From NCBI RefSeq assembly GCF_004320525.1, contig NZ_SIHX01000013.1, positions 30,190 through 94,189 on the forward strand: 64,000 bases of DNA, read 5' to 3'. The notes under the pieces are model-generated. The model was not told where the DNA came from. It worked only from the letters and a program-made list of their open reading frames with translations, and ran no database searches. This document shows positions 27,473 through 35,698 of this stretch, in pieces (the first letter of the stretch is position 1; every line of letters starts with the position of its first letter). The position numbers and the translations under genes were made by a program. This DNA comes from Arthrobacter sp. S39 (GTDB lineage Bacteria; Actinomycetota; Actinomycetes; Actinomycetales; Micrococcaceae).

Positions 27473-28291
27473 GTGCAAGTAGTCAGCATCAGCAGCCTCA
27501 AGGGCGGGGTCGGCAAGACTTCCGTCACCACAGGATTGGCGTCTGCGGCGCTTGCCGCGGGCATCCCCACATTGGTGGTGGACCTTGATCCCCATGCAGA
27601 CGCGACCACGGCCCTGGGCGTGCAGCCCGGCGACCAGCTGGACATCGGGCGGATGCTCAAGAGCCCGCGGAGGGCCAAACTCGCGGACAACGTGGTGGGC
27701 AGCAGCTGGACGGCCCGCGCACTCTCGAACGGTTCCGGTCCGGGAGTCCTGGACGTCGCGGTCGGCTCTGCGTACACCGGGATCTATGACCGGCCGGACC
27801 TGGGCCGCCGCGATCTCCGCCGGCTCTCTTCGGTGCTGGCCGGCGCTGACTACGAGTTCGTCCTGATCGACTGCCCGCCATCACTGAACGGCCTGACCAG
27901 GATGGCCTGGTCAGCCAGTGACAAAGTGGCCCTGGTGGCCGAACCTGGCCTGTTCTCCGTAGCGGGAACCGAGCGGACCATGCGGGCCATCCAGCTGTTC
28001 CGGCAGGAGTTCGCCCCCAACCTTTCGCCGGCCGGCATTGTGGCAAACCGTGTCCGCACCGGCTCATCCGAGCACACTTACCGGCTCGCCGAGATGGAAT
28101 CGATGTTCGGCGAACTCCTGTTGAGCCCCCGGATCCCGGAGCAGGCGAACTGGCAGCAGATCCAGGGCGCGGCCCACCCGGTACACCACTGGCCCGGCGA
28201 CTCGGCGAAATCGGCTGCTGCCCTCTTTGACACGCTGCTGGCCAACCTCCTCGCCGTTGGCAACGGCCTGCGGAGCCGCGGCCAGCGCTAG
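27473..28291 (+). CDS. Orphan ParA/MinD-family ATPase
   Basis: A 272-residue Walker-type ATPase. The deviant P-loop KGGVGKTS (10-17) comes right after the usual beta-strand MQVVSISSL. DLDPHADAT and the Walker B-like VLIDCPPSL are also present. No parB gene follows, unlike a true partition locus, so the cargo is unknown; such orphans position division or polar proteins. The start is uncertain: GTG at 27473 gives the standard ParA N-terminus, and TTG at 27461 adds four residues. Neither has a strong ribosome site. Confidence 0.85.
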   Translation: MQVVSISSLKGGVGKTSVTTGLASAALAAGIPTLVVDLDPHADATTALGVQPGDQLDIGRMLKSPRRAKLADNVVGSSWTARALSNGSGPGVLDVAVGSAYTGIYDRPDLGRRDLRRLSSVLAGADYEFVLIDCPPSLNGLTRMAWSASDKVALVAEPGLFSVAGTERTMRAIQLFRQEFAPNLSPAGIVANRVRTGSSEHTYRLAEMESMFGELLLSPRIPEQANWQQIQGAAHPVHHWPGDSAKSAAALFDTLLANLLAVGNGLRSRGQR

Positions 28292-28333
28292 GCGCTGCGG
28301 CGGCGGGCGCCGGCCGTACATTGGGCGCATGGA

Positions 28334-28364
28334 AAAGGCCACCTTCCCCTGGAAGGTGGCCTTT
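28334..28364. terminator. Bidirectional terminator between the parA-like and merR genes
   Basis: AAAGGCCACCTTCC (28334-28347) and GGAAGGTGGCCTTT (28351-28364) are perfect 14-bp arms with a 3-nt loop, between convergent genes. Confidence 0.88.
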
Positions 28365-28377
28365 GACGTATTAGGGT

Positions 28378-28974
28378 TCAGCCGGTTTTCCGGGCTGCAC
28401 GGCGCTTGCTGAGCTCGTCGTCCGGAAAGGACTGTTCGACAGCATGTTCGCTCGGGAGGGACGCCAGGCTGCCTTCGACCTCCCGCCACACGCGGCCAAC
28501 CGCAATGCCAAACACACCCTGTCCACCCTGGACGAGGTCGATCACCTCATCGGCGGAGGTGCACTCGTAGACACTGGCGCCGTCACTCATCAGCGTGATC
28601 TGGGCGAGGTCCTCCACGCCGCGCTCCCGCAGGTGTTCGACAGCGGTCCTGATCTGCTGGAGCGAGACTCCGGTGTCCAGGAGCCGCTTGACGACCTTCA
28701 GGACCAGGATGTCGCGGAAACCGTACAGGCGCTGCGAACCGGAGCCGGCAGCACCGCGCACGGCGGGTTCCACCAAGCCGGTACGGGCCCAGTAATCAAG
28801 CTGGCGGTACGTGATGCCGGCCGCCTTGCAGGCAGTCGGTCCGCGGTAGCCCGCGTCTTCGTCAAGAACGGGAAGGTCTTCGGTAAACAGGAGGCCCTGG
28901 GCACCGCTCGCGGGCACAGCGACACCAGCCGTCGAGGGCTGTTTCAGCTCGCCTGCTTCGCCTTTGGGACTCAC
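28378..28974 (-). CDS. MerR-family regulator (Rv1830-like)
   Basis: A 198-residue regulator. The winged-helix segment (YRGPTACKAAGITYRQLDYWARTGLV) is typical of the MerR family, followed by a dimerisation helix and a C-terminal domain without effector cysteines. It matches, by position and type, the second MerR gene of the gcvH-garA-Rv1828-Rv1829-Rv1830 block of actinobacteria (from memory). I chose the GTG start at 28974 because a perfect AAGGAGG lies 6 nt upstream. The frame is open further up but without such a site. Targets are unknown. Confidence 0.88.
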   Translation of the reverse strand: MSPKGEAGELKQPSTAGVAVPASGAQGLLFTEDLPVLDEDAGYRGPTACKAAGITYRQLDYWARTGLVEPAVRGAAGSGSQRLYGFRDILVLKVVKRLLDTGVSLQQIRTAVEHLRERGVEDLAQITLMSDGASVYECTSADEVIDLVQGGQGVFGIAVGRVWREVEGSLASLPSEHAVEQSFPDDELSKRRAARKTG

Positions 28975-29177
28975 CTGGATCCTCCTTGTCATAAGCTCCC
29001 GGGGAAAAACTGCAGCAGCCTGGACGGGCACGAAGTCCATGCATGTAATTTCCTGGAGCCGCACCTTACAGTGTGACTTGCGCTGCTGCTGTAAGCAATG
29101 GGAACTTGATACCTTTGACGTTAGGCCTGCCGGGTCCCAAGGTCAAAGACGTTCGGCTCTTTGCGGGGGCGTGTCGA

Positions 29178-29207
29178 AACTTTCAGCCTCAACTTTAACC
29201 TTAACGT
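29178..29207 (-). promoter_or_regulatory. Direct repeats upstream of the merR gene
   Basis: In the 237-nt gap 28975-29211, AACTTT occurs at 29178 and again 13 bp later at 29191, continuing into AACCTTAACGT. This looks like a binding site for one of the two adjacent MerR regulators. No promoter hexamers are clear. Confidence 0.35.
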
Positions 29208-29211
29208 GATC

Positions 29212-29715
29212 TCAGCCGTCGAAGTCTTCCGGCTCCACGTCGTCCAGGAACTCCCGGAACCGCCGCAGTTCACGTTCCTCATCGACGGTGGGCCCGGGCT
29301 CGGTGTCTTCGCCCTCATCGTGCTCAGTGATGCGGACCCCCGCCTCGTCCATGACCGAATCGGCGCACCAGATCCGGCATTTGGCCCGCAGTGCGATGGC
29401 CAGCGCATCAGATGCACGTGAGCTGACAGTGGTTCCGTTCTCGAACTGCAGCTGGCCGTAGAAGATGTTGTCCTCCACGGCGACAATGTTCACACTCACC
29501 ACCGAGTGGCCCAGGGATTCCACCACGTCCACCAGGAGGTCGTGGGTCATGGGCCGGGGCGGGACCACGCCCTGCTGGGCCAGGGCAATCGCACTGGCCT
29601 CCGGCGTGCCGATCCAGATGGGCACGTGCCGCTCGCCGTGGATCTCGCGTAGCAGCACCAGCGGCTGGTTGGAAGGAAGTTCGATCCGAACCCCTACGAT
29701 CTCGACTTCGATCAT
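29212..29715 (-). CDS. Bifunctional nuclease family protein (Rv1829-like)
   Basis: A 167-residue protein of the bifunctional nuclease (BFN, DUF151) family. It starts MIEVEIVGVRIELPSNQPLV, followed by LREIHGERHVPIWIGTPEA, HDLLVDVVESLG and SSRASDALAIALRAKC, the conserved blocks of the family. A negatively charged tail of about 40 residues ends the protein. Plant relatives have DNase and RNase activity; the bacterial role is unclear. The ATG at 29715 shares one base with the stop of the upstream MerR gene (TGATG), so translation is coupled. Confidence 0.88.
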   Translation of the reverse strand: MIEVEIVGVRIELPSNQPLVLLREIHGERHVPIWIGTPEASAIALAQQGVVPPRPMTHDLLVDVVESLGHSVVSVNIVAVEDNIFYGQLQFENGTTVSSRASDALAIALRAKCRIWCADSVMDEAGVRITEHDEGEDTEPGPTVDEERELRRFREFLDDVEPEDFDG

Positions 29716-30431
29716 CAGATGTCCATGCGTGAGATGTGGTCCTGCACCAGGGCCCGGTGCAGGGTGAGGCAAAGGTCGCTGATCTCGCGCGCCGCTTCGG
29801 CCGCCCGGGCCTGCGACGCCGAATCCTTGCGCGATGCGAGCGGCGCCACTGCCCGCTCCACGAGTCCGAATTCACGTTCGGCCGCGGCCTGGAAGGGCCG
29901 CAGGTGGCGCGGCTCCAGGCCATGGCTTTCCAGCTGGACGCACGCCCGGGCCACCTGCAGCGCGTGTTCGTCAAACTTGCCGTTGCTGTGGCTGATCAGC
30001 CCGAAGCTGAGCAGCGACTGCAGCAGCGGAACGCTGGCACCGGACTCGGTCCGAAGCTGCTCCTCGGTGAGTTTGCGGCCACGGTTCTGCAGCTCGGCTG
30101 CCAGCTCGTCAGAGACGATCCGCGGGGAAACCACGACGCCGGGGGGAAGGTTTTCGGGCCGCTCTCCCCTGTCGATCGCGTCGAGGTAGTCCTTGATGAC
30201 TTTCAGGGGGAGGTACTGGTCACGCTGGAGTGCCAGCACAAAACGGAGGCGTTCGACGTCCCCGTCCGAGTACTGCCGGTACCCCGCGGGCGTCCGGCGG
30301 GGGTTGATGAGTCCCTTTTCTTCGAGGAACCTGATTTTGGACGCGGTCATTCCTGGGAAATCGCCGCTCAGCTGGGCGAGGACCTCCCCGATGTTCAGGA
30401 CCTGGGGTCCACGGCGTTCCGGTTGTGCCAT
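29715..30431 (-). CDS. MerR-family regulator (Rv1828/FtsR-like)
   Basis: A 238-residue MerR-type regulator with an N-terminal winged helix (IGEVLAQLSGDFPGMTASKIRFLEEKGLINP, then TPAGYRQYSDGDVERLRFV) and a long C-terminal helical domain. It is the homologue of Rv1828 and of corynebacterial FtsR, an activator of ftsZ in that genus; whether it controls division here is inference. ATG start at 30431; TTG and GTG codons just upstream are weaker choices. It lies 23 nt after the FHA gene and is translationally coupled to the nuclease gene. Confidence 0.9.
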   Translation of the reverse strand: MAQPERRGPQVLNIGEVLAQLSGDFPGMTASKIRFLEEKGLINPRRTPAGYRQYSDGDVERLRFVLALQRDQYLPLKVIKDYLDAIDRGERPENLPPGVVVSPRIVSDELAAELQNRGRKLTEEQLRTESGASVPLLQSLLSFGLISHSNGKFDEHALQVARACVQLESHGLEPRHLRPFQAAAEREFGLVERAVAPLASRKDSASQARAAEAAREISDLCLTLHRALVQDHISRMDI

Positions 30432-30454
30432 TGCCACAGGCAACTGCCCCGGGA

Positions 30455-30925
30455 TCAGGCGCGGCCTGCAGCGCGGGCAGGGCTCAGGTAGAAGGTGAGG
30501 CGGAATTTGCCGATCTGGACTTCGCTTCCGGACTTCAGCTCAACACTGTCCACGCGGTCATGGTTGACATAGGTGCCGTTGAGGCTGCCTTTGTCCACCA
30601 CTTCGAAGCTGCGCGCCGTGCGCTGGAACTCAACATGGCGGCGTGAAACGGTCACATCGTCCAGGAAGATGTCGGCGTCCGGGTGGCGGCCGGCGGTGGT
30701 GACGTCAGAGTCCAGCAGGAACCGTGCCCCGGCGTTGGGTCCGCTGTGCGCGATCAGCAGGGCTGATCCGGCGGGCAGCGCCTCCACGGAGCTGCGCTCG
30801 TCCGATGAGAGCTTGGGGGTAATAGTGGGTTCTTCGGTGACGGGCGTGAGATGGATCGAGGTGGTCTCCGAAGCCTTGCCTGTGCCGTAATCCCCGTCGG
30901 CAGGGTTCTGCTTGTGGCCAACCAT
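30455..30925 (-). CDS. garA: GarA/OdhI-type FHA-domain regulator
   Basis: A 156-residue phospho-switch protein. The N-terminal tail has the phosphorylation motif ETTS (20-23), with Thr21 and Thr22 in the same place as in mycobacterial GarA. The FHA domain (about 53-150) shows GR (79-80), SRRH (95-98) and NGTYVN (116-121), the phosphothreonine-binding residues. Unphosphorylated GarA/OdhI inhibits 2-oxoglutarate dehydrogenase and tunes glutamate metabolism; phosphorylation by PknB or PknG releases it. The ATG at 30925 follows GAGGAGGAAGCC. Just downstream of gcvH. Confidence 0.93.
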   Translation of the reverse strand: MVGHKQNPADGDYGTGKASETTSIHLTPVTEEPTITPKLSSDERSSVEALPAGSALLIAHSGPNAGARFLLDSDVTTAGRHPDADIFLDDVTVSRRHVEFQRTARSFEVVDKGSLNGTYVNHDRVDSVELKSGSEVQIGKFRLTFYLSPARAAGRA

Positions 30926-31065
30926 GGCTTCCTCCTCTTCCGCTGCAGCGTCACCTGCAATCAACATGTCCCCCCGGCCTGCCTCGCAAACCTGGCCCCG
31001 GACGCCGGATCCGGCCATTGACGTGCGAAGACGTTGCATGGCCGGACCGGATCAACCGGTTAGCT

Positions 31066-31452
31066 TTAGCCTACCTGTTGTTCGTACTCCGACGCACTGA
31101 GCAACGATTCCACGGCGTCGGCTTCGGCAAGTTTGACTTCGATCAGCCAGCCATCGCCGTAGGGATCGGAGTTGATGAGGGCGGAGTCTGTGTCCAGGGA
31201 GTCGTTGCGAGCCACCACTTCCCCGCTGACCGGAGCGTAAATGTCGCTCACGCTCTTGGTGGACTCGACTTCGCCCACTACTTCGTTCGCGGTGATTTTT
31301 GTACCCACTTCAGGCATCTGCGCATAGACAACGTCTCCGAGTGCGTCCTGGGCGAAGTCTGTGATGCCCACGCGGACCACGCCGTCGGCGTTGGGCGCGG
31401 TGACCCATTCGTGCTCTGCGGTGTAGGACAGGTCTTCGGGAATGTTGCTCAT
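31066..31452 (-). CDS. gcvH: GcvH, glycine cleavage system H protein
   Basis: Lipoyl carrier of the glycine cleavage complex, 128 aa. The lipoylated lysine is Lys66 in VESTKSVSD; the YTAEHEWV start and GDVVYAQMPEVG block are typical. The other complex genes (gcvT, gcvP) are not in the window. It heads the gcvH-garA-merR operon and is followed by a 140-nt gap before the FHA start, part of which is low in features. Confidence 0.95.
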   Translation of the reverse strand: MSNIPEDLSYTAEHEWVTAPNADGVVRVGITDFAQDALGDVVYAQMPEVGTKITANEVVGEVESTKSVSDIYAPVSGEVVARNDSLDTDSALINSDPYGDGWLIEVKLAEADAVESLLSASEYEQQVG

Positions 31453-31569
31453 CAGGGGCCTTTCATCGGGTCAAACACCAATGTCAACGGGGCCTGCTAA
31501 ACAAGCCGCCGCTGAAAGTATAGGCACAACTCCCGGGGCGTTCGAGGTGGATTCTGACATGATGGGACC

Positions 31570-32439
31570 ATGCCCGAGCTTCCTGAGGTTGCAGGCCTGG
31601 CTGACTATCTGGACGGCCACCTGCGCGGCACGGTCCTGGAACAGGTCCAGATTGTGTCCTTCGCCGTGCTTAAGACGGCGGATCCCGCCTACACCGATCT
31701 CTACGGGCGGGCTGTGACCGGCGTTCGGCGTTTCGGTAAGTTCGTGTGCATTGACACCGAAGGCCCCTCCCTGGTCTTCCACCTCGCGCGGGCAGGCTGG
31801 GTCCGGTTCACCGATTCGCCGGGCAGCGCTGAACTCAGGAAAGGGAAGGGGTACATCGCCGCCAGGCTGTCCTTCTCCGGTAATTCTGGCCGGCACGGGA
31901 TGGACCTGACCGAGGCCGGCACCAAAAAGAGCCTGGCCGTCTATGTGGTGCGCGAGCCGGAGGATGTTCCGGGGATCGCGGCCCTGGGGCCGGATCCGTT
32001 CAGTCCGGAGTTCGACGCCGGCACTCTGGCAAAGATCCTTAGCGCCAGCTCCCAGCAGGTCAAGGGGCTCCTCCGAAGCCAGAGCGTGATCGCGGGGATC
32101 GGAAACGCCTACAGCGACGAGATCCTGCACGCCGCGAAAATATCACCGTTTGCGATCGCCAAGTCGCTTGACCGTGGGGAAGTCCAGGTTTTGTACGACG
32201 CCATCCACAGCGTCCTGGGCACGGCGCTGGCCGAAGCCCGCGGCAAGCCGCCGAGCGAACTGAAGGACGTCAAGAGGAGCCACATGCGGGTGCACGCCCG
32301 GACCGGCGAGGCCTGCCCGGTCTGCGGCGACACGGTCCGGGAAGTGTCCTTCGCGGACACTTCGCTTCAGTACTGCCCCACCTGCCAGACCAAGGGAAAG
32401 ATCCTGGCGGACCGGCGGACGTCAAAGTTCCTGAAGTAA
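31570..32439 (+). CDS. Fpg/Nei-family DNA glycosylase
   Basis: Base-excision repair glycosylase/AP lyase, 289 aa. The N-terminus MPELPEV provides the catalytic Pro2 (after Met removal) and Glu3. The helix-two-turn-helix lies in GIGNAYSDEILHAAKISPF. A C-terminal zinc finger has four cysteines in CPVCG...YCPTC. The LARAGWVRFTD segment differs from classic 8-oxoguanine Fpg, so it could be a Nei-like or divergent paralogue; substrate is uncertain. Ends in a strong terminator. Confidence 0.88.
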   Translation: MPELPEVAGLADYLDGHLRGTVLEQVQIVSFAVLKTADPAYTDLYGRAVTGVRRFGKFVCIDTEGPSLVFHLARAGWVRFTDSPGSAELRKGKGYIAARLSFSGNSGRHGMDLTEAGTKKSLAVYVVREPEDVPGIAALGPDPFSPEFDAGTLAKILSASSQQVKGLLRSQSVIAGIGNAYSDEILHAAKISPFAIAKSLDRGEVQVLYDAIHSVLGTALAEARGKPPSELKDVKRSHMRVHARTGEACPVCGDTVREVSFADTSLQYCPTCQTKGKILADRRTSKFLK

Positions 32440-32443
32440 CGCC

Positions 32444-32490
32444 AAAAGCAGAAGCGCCCCGGAGAAATTCTCCGGGGCGCTTCTGCTTTT
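32444..32490. terminator. Bidirectional terminator between fpg-like gene and tRNA-Pro
   Basis: AAAAGCAGAAGCGCCCCGGAG (from 32444) pairs perfectly with CTCCGGGGCGCTTCTGCTTTT (to 32490) around a short AAATT loop. It abuts the tRNA CCA end directly, so it serves both the plus-strand glycosylase and the minus-strand tRNA. Confidence 0.92.
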
Positions 32491-32567
<77 letters not shown>

Positions 32568-32714
32568 TCAGTTCCGCCGTTCTCCGCTGCGTTTACTCCT
32601 GATGTTAGCCAGGATTTCAACTCAGCAGTCCGGCCGAACCACCTTGAAAAGCTTACACGATGCGAAGGGGTGCCTGTGACACTTTCGGGCATCCGATCAG
32701 CAGGTGTGTCGGAA

Positions 32715-34265
32715 TTAACGCTTCTTGCCGCGCTTTTCGCGCACGCGCATGTTGACCTCGATGGGCGTGCCCTCGAAGCCGAACGTCTCGCGCAGCCGGC
32801 GGGTGATGAAGCGGCGGTAGCCGGGGTCAAGGAACCCGGTGGTGAACAGCACGAACTTCGGCGGGCGGCTGGATGCCTGGGTGCCGAACAGGATACGGGG
32901 CTGCTTGCCGCCACGGACCGGGTGCGGGTGCGCCGCCACGAGCTCGCCGAGGAAGGCATTCAGGCGTCCGGTGGCGATGCGCTTGTCCCAGCTTTCCAGG
33001 GCAAGGTCCAGTGCCGGGACCAGCCGGTCCTTGTGCCAGCCGGTCAGCGCCGAGATGTTAACCCGGGGGGCCCAGGCAACGTGCGCAAGGTCCTGCTCAA
33101 TTTCCCGCTCCAGGTAGGTACGGCGTTCGTCATCGAGCAGGTCCCACTTGTTGTAGGCGAGAACCAGCGCGCGGCCGGATTCGATGGCCAGCTGCAGGAT
33201 CCTGACGTCCTGTTCGCTGAGGACTTCGTCCACGGCCAGGAGGACGACGGCGACCTCCGCCTTCTCCAGGGCGGCCTGGGTCCGGAGTGAGGCGTAGTAG
33301 TCGGCGCCCTGTGCCATGTGCTGGCGGCGACGGATGCCGGCCGTATCAACGAACCGCCAGGTCCGGCCGCCGAGTTCAATGAACTCATCCACCGGGTCCC
33401 GGGTGGTGCCTGCGGTGTTGTCCACCACCACACGCTCCGAGCCGGCGAGCTTGTTCAGCAGCGACGACTTGCCCACATTGGGACGCCCGATCAGCGCAAT
33501 GCGGCGCGGGCCGCCCGAGCGCTCCAGTCCTTCGATCGTGGAGAACTCAGGCAGGGTGTCCATGACGTGGTCCAGGAGGTCGGCAACGCCGCGTCCATGC
33601 AGGGCGGAGACCGGGTAGGGCTCGCCAAAGCCAAGGCCCCACAGGGTGGCCGAGTCTGCCTCCTGGGCAAAGTCGTCCACCTTGTTCGCCACCATGATGA
33701 CGGGCTTCTTGGACTTGCGGAGCATCTTCATGACGCCCTCGTCCGTGGCGGTCGCGCCCACGGCGGAGTCAACCACGAACAGCACGGCGTCGGCCAGTTC
33801 CACGGCCATCTCGGCCTGCTCGGCTACACGGGCGTGGATGCCCCGGGCATCGTGCTCCCAGCCGCCGGTGTCCACGAGGGTGAAGTTCCGGCCGTTCCAG
33901 TGGGCCGAGTACATCACGCGGTCCCTGGTGACGCCGGGGGTGTCTTCCACCACGGCTTCGCGGCGGCCCAGGATGCGGTTGACCAGGGTGGACTTGCCCA
34001 CGTTGGGGCGCCCGATGATGGCCAGGACGGGGTCCAGTTTGACCGGTCCGTCGAAGTCCTCGTCGTCGTACCGGCCGCTGAGCAGGGCGGCGTCGTCCTC
34101 GTCGAGGTCGTAGTCTTCCAGTCCGGCCCGGAGGGACGCCGCGCGCAGCTCCGCTTCGTCGTCGTCCAGGGCTGCCAGCCGCTCGGCGACCTGGTCGGTG
34201 CCGGTGGGCGTGTATTCGTCTTCGCCGGCGCCGGAGTGGCCGGATGTTTGAGTCGTATCGCTCAT
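32715..34265 (-). CDS. der: Der (EngA), ribosome-assembly GTPase
   Basis: Double-GTPase for 50S subunit maturation. Two tandem G domains are visible: the first with GRPNVGKST, DTPGVTRD and NKVD; the second with GRPNVGKSS, NTAGTTRD and NKWD. A KH-like C-terminal domain ends in a basic tail (KRGKKR). An acidic N-terminal extension of about 75 residues is longer than in E. coli. I chose ATG 34265 (516 aa) because AAGGAAAG precedes it; an ATG seven codons earlier lies inside plsC. Ten nt after the plsC stop. Confidence 0.95.
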   Translation of the reverse strand: MSDTTQTSGHSGAGEDEYTPTGTDQVAERLAALDDDEAELRAASLRAGLEDYDLDEDDAALLSGRYDDEDFDGPVKLDPVLAIIGRPNVGKSTLVNRILGRREAVVEDTPGVTRDRVMYSAHWNGRNFTLVDTGGWEHDARGIHARVAEQAEMAVELADAVLFVVDSAVGATATDEGVMKMLRKSKKPVIMVANKVDDFAQEADSATLWGLGFGEPYPVSALHGRGVADLLDHVMDTLPEFSTIEGLERSGGPRRIALIGRPNVGKSSLLNKLAGSERVVVDNTAGTTRDPVDEFIELGGRTWRFVDTAGIRRRQHMAQGADYYASLRTQAALEKAEVAVVLLAVDEVLSEQDVRILQLAIESGRALVLAYNKWDLLDDERRTYLEREIEQDLAHVAWAPRVNISALTGWHKDRLVPALDLALESWDKRIATGRLNAFLGELVAAHPHPVRGGKQPRILFGTQASSRPPKFVLFTTGFLDPGYRRFITRRLRETFGFEGTPIEVNMRVREKRGKKR

Positions 34266-34275
34266 TGCACTTTCC

Positions 34276-34992
34276 TTAGTGGTCATCTGCCGGCGTCCCG
34301 GCTACTGCTGGTTCGAGCGGTGAGCCCGTGTGGGGCAAAGGCTGCCCACTGTGTTTGATTGCATCCTGGACGTGCCCTGCCAGCGCAGCGCGGATTTCCA
34401 TTCCCGCCCTGTCCATTGAAGCACGGCCGGTTTCGCCGGGATTGCGGCTTATTGTCAGGGCGTTGCCGAAGCTGACATGGAACCGCCGCCCCGGCCTGGG
34501 GACGGTGTCGAGGTGTTCATCGCCGGTCCGGGTACCCAGGATGGCGACCGGCACTACCGGAGCCCCCGAGTTCAGTGCCAGCCATGCCACGCCGTTGTTG
34601 ATGTCGGTTGCCTGGCCGCTCCCCCGGGTGCCTTCCGGCAGAATCCCGACGCAACGGCCGGCGTCGAGCACGTCCTTGCTGAGCAGCAGCGCCGCACGGT
34701 CGCCGGAGCGGTCCACGGGCAGCTGGCCGGAGGCCCGGAGGACCCGGCCCAGGAAGCCCTTGAACATCTCCTTCTTGACGAGGATGTGCATGGGACGCGG
34801 TGAGGCGCCGAACATCACCGGCCCGTCCAGGAAACTGATGTGGTTGCCGGCAAAGATCACCGGTCCCCCGGTGGGGACGTTGGAACGGCCTGTCACCGAG
34901 GTGCGGTACACCAGATGGTCCAGGATCCAGCCGACGGGGCGGCTCCACGCCATGGTCCAGGCGGCGGGAAGCTTGCTGCGGCGCTCAGTCAC
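34276..34992 (-). CDS. PlsC-type acyltransferase, second copy
   Basis: A 238-residue 1-acylglycerol-3-phosphate acyltransferase family protein with HX4D (H51-I-S-F-L-D56) and the LPEGTRG block (about 118-124). It shares family motifs with the protein at 17487-18263 but little else. It sits between cmk and der; overlap with cmk is 8 nt, so it is part of the same operon. Substrate and relation to the other copy are unknown. Confidence 0.88.
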   Translation of the reverse strand: MTERRSKLPAAWTMAWSRPVGWILDHLVYRTSVTGRSNVPTGGPVIFAGNHISFLDGPVMFGASPRPMHILVKKEMFKGFLGRVLRASGQLPVDRSGDRAALLLSKDVLDAGRCVGILPEGTRGSGQATDINNGVAWLALNSGAPVVPVAILGTRTGDEHLDTVPRPGRRFHVSFGNALTISRNPGETGRASMDRAGMEIRAALAGHVQDAIKHSGQPLPHTGSPLEPAVAGTPADDH

Positions 34993-35698
34993 GGTTGAGG
35001 ACCTTGGTGACGATCACGAGGGCGGCGTCCACGGTTTCCTCGAAGTCAAGGTCCGAGGAATCCAGCGTCACCACGCCATCGGCGGCCTGGGTGAAATTCA
35101 CCACCGTTGAATCCTTGGCATCGCGGTGGATGACCTGGGCAGCGAGCTGCTCGGCGTTCTGCGTGCCGCCCAGCTGGATCCCGCGGCGGCGGAGCCTGGC
35201 TTCCTCGCTGGCCGTCAGCAGCATCCGGACTTCCGCTCCGGGCGCGACGACGGTGGTGATGTCCCTGCCCTCCACCACCATCCGGCGGTGGTGCTTTTCA
35301 ATGAGCTCGCGCTGGCGCCGGATCAGTTCGGTCCGGGCGCCCAGGGTGGTGGCCACGGCGCTGACGGCCGACGAAATGGACGGTTCGCGGATGGCCTCGG
35401 CAACGTCAACACCGTCCACCCGCACGTAGTCCTCGTGCGGGGTGGTGCTCAGTTCCAGCACCAGGTCCCTGGCTGCCTGCTCCACGGACTCGGCGTCATC
35501 AAGGCTGATTCCGGTGTTGACGCAGAACCAGGTCAGGGCCCGGTACATGGCACCGGTGTCCAGATAGGCAAGCCGGAGCCTGCGGGCCACTTCCTTGCTT
35601 ACGCTGGACTTGCCGGAACCGGACGGGCCATCGATGGCCACCACGAGCGGCCGTCCCACCCGCAGGGCGGGCAGGGTGTCAATGAGTTCCTGTGTCAT
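34985..35698 (-). CDS. cmk: Cmk, (d)CMP kinase
   Basis: Phosphorylates CMP and dCMP. 237 aa, with P-loop DGPSGSGKSS near residues 22-31, then YLDTGAMYRALT and GRDITTVVAP, all diagnostic of bacterial cytidylate kinase. The ATG at 35698 shares one base with the tyrA stop (TAATG), so it is coupled; an ATG six codons upstream inside tyrA is less likely. The arrangement cmk-plsC-der is one operon. Confidence 0.95.
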   Translation of the reverse strand: MTQELIDTLPALRVGRPLVVAIDGPSGSGKSSVSKEVARRLRLAYLDTGAMYRALTWFCVNTGISLDDAESVEQAARDLVLELSTTPHEDYVRVDGVDVAEAIREPSISSAVSAVATTLGARTELIRRQRELIEKHHRRMVVEGRDITTVVAPGAEVRMLLTASEEARLRRRGIQLGGTQNAEQLAAQVIHRDAKDSTVVNFTQAADGVVTLDSSDLDFEETVDAALVIVTKVLNRD

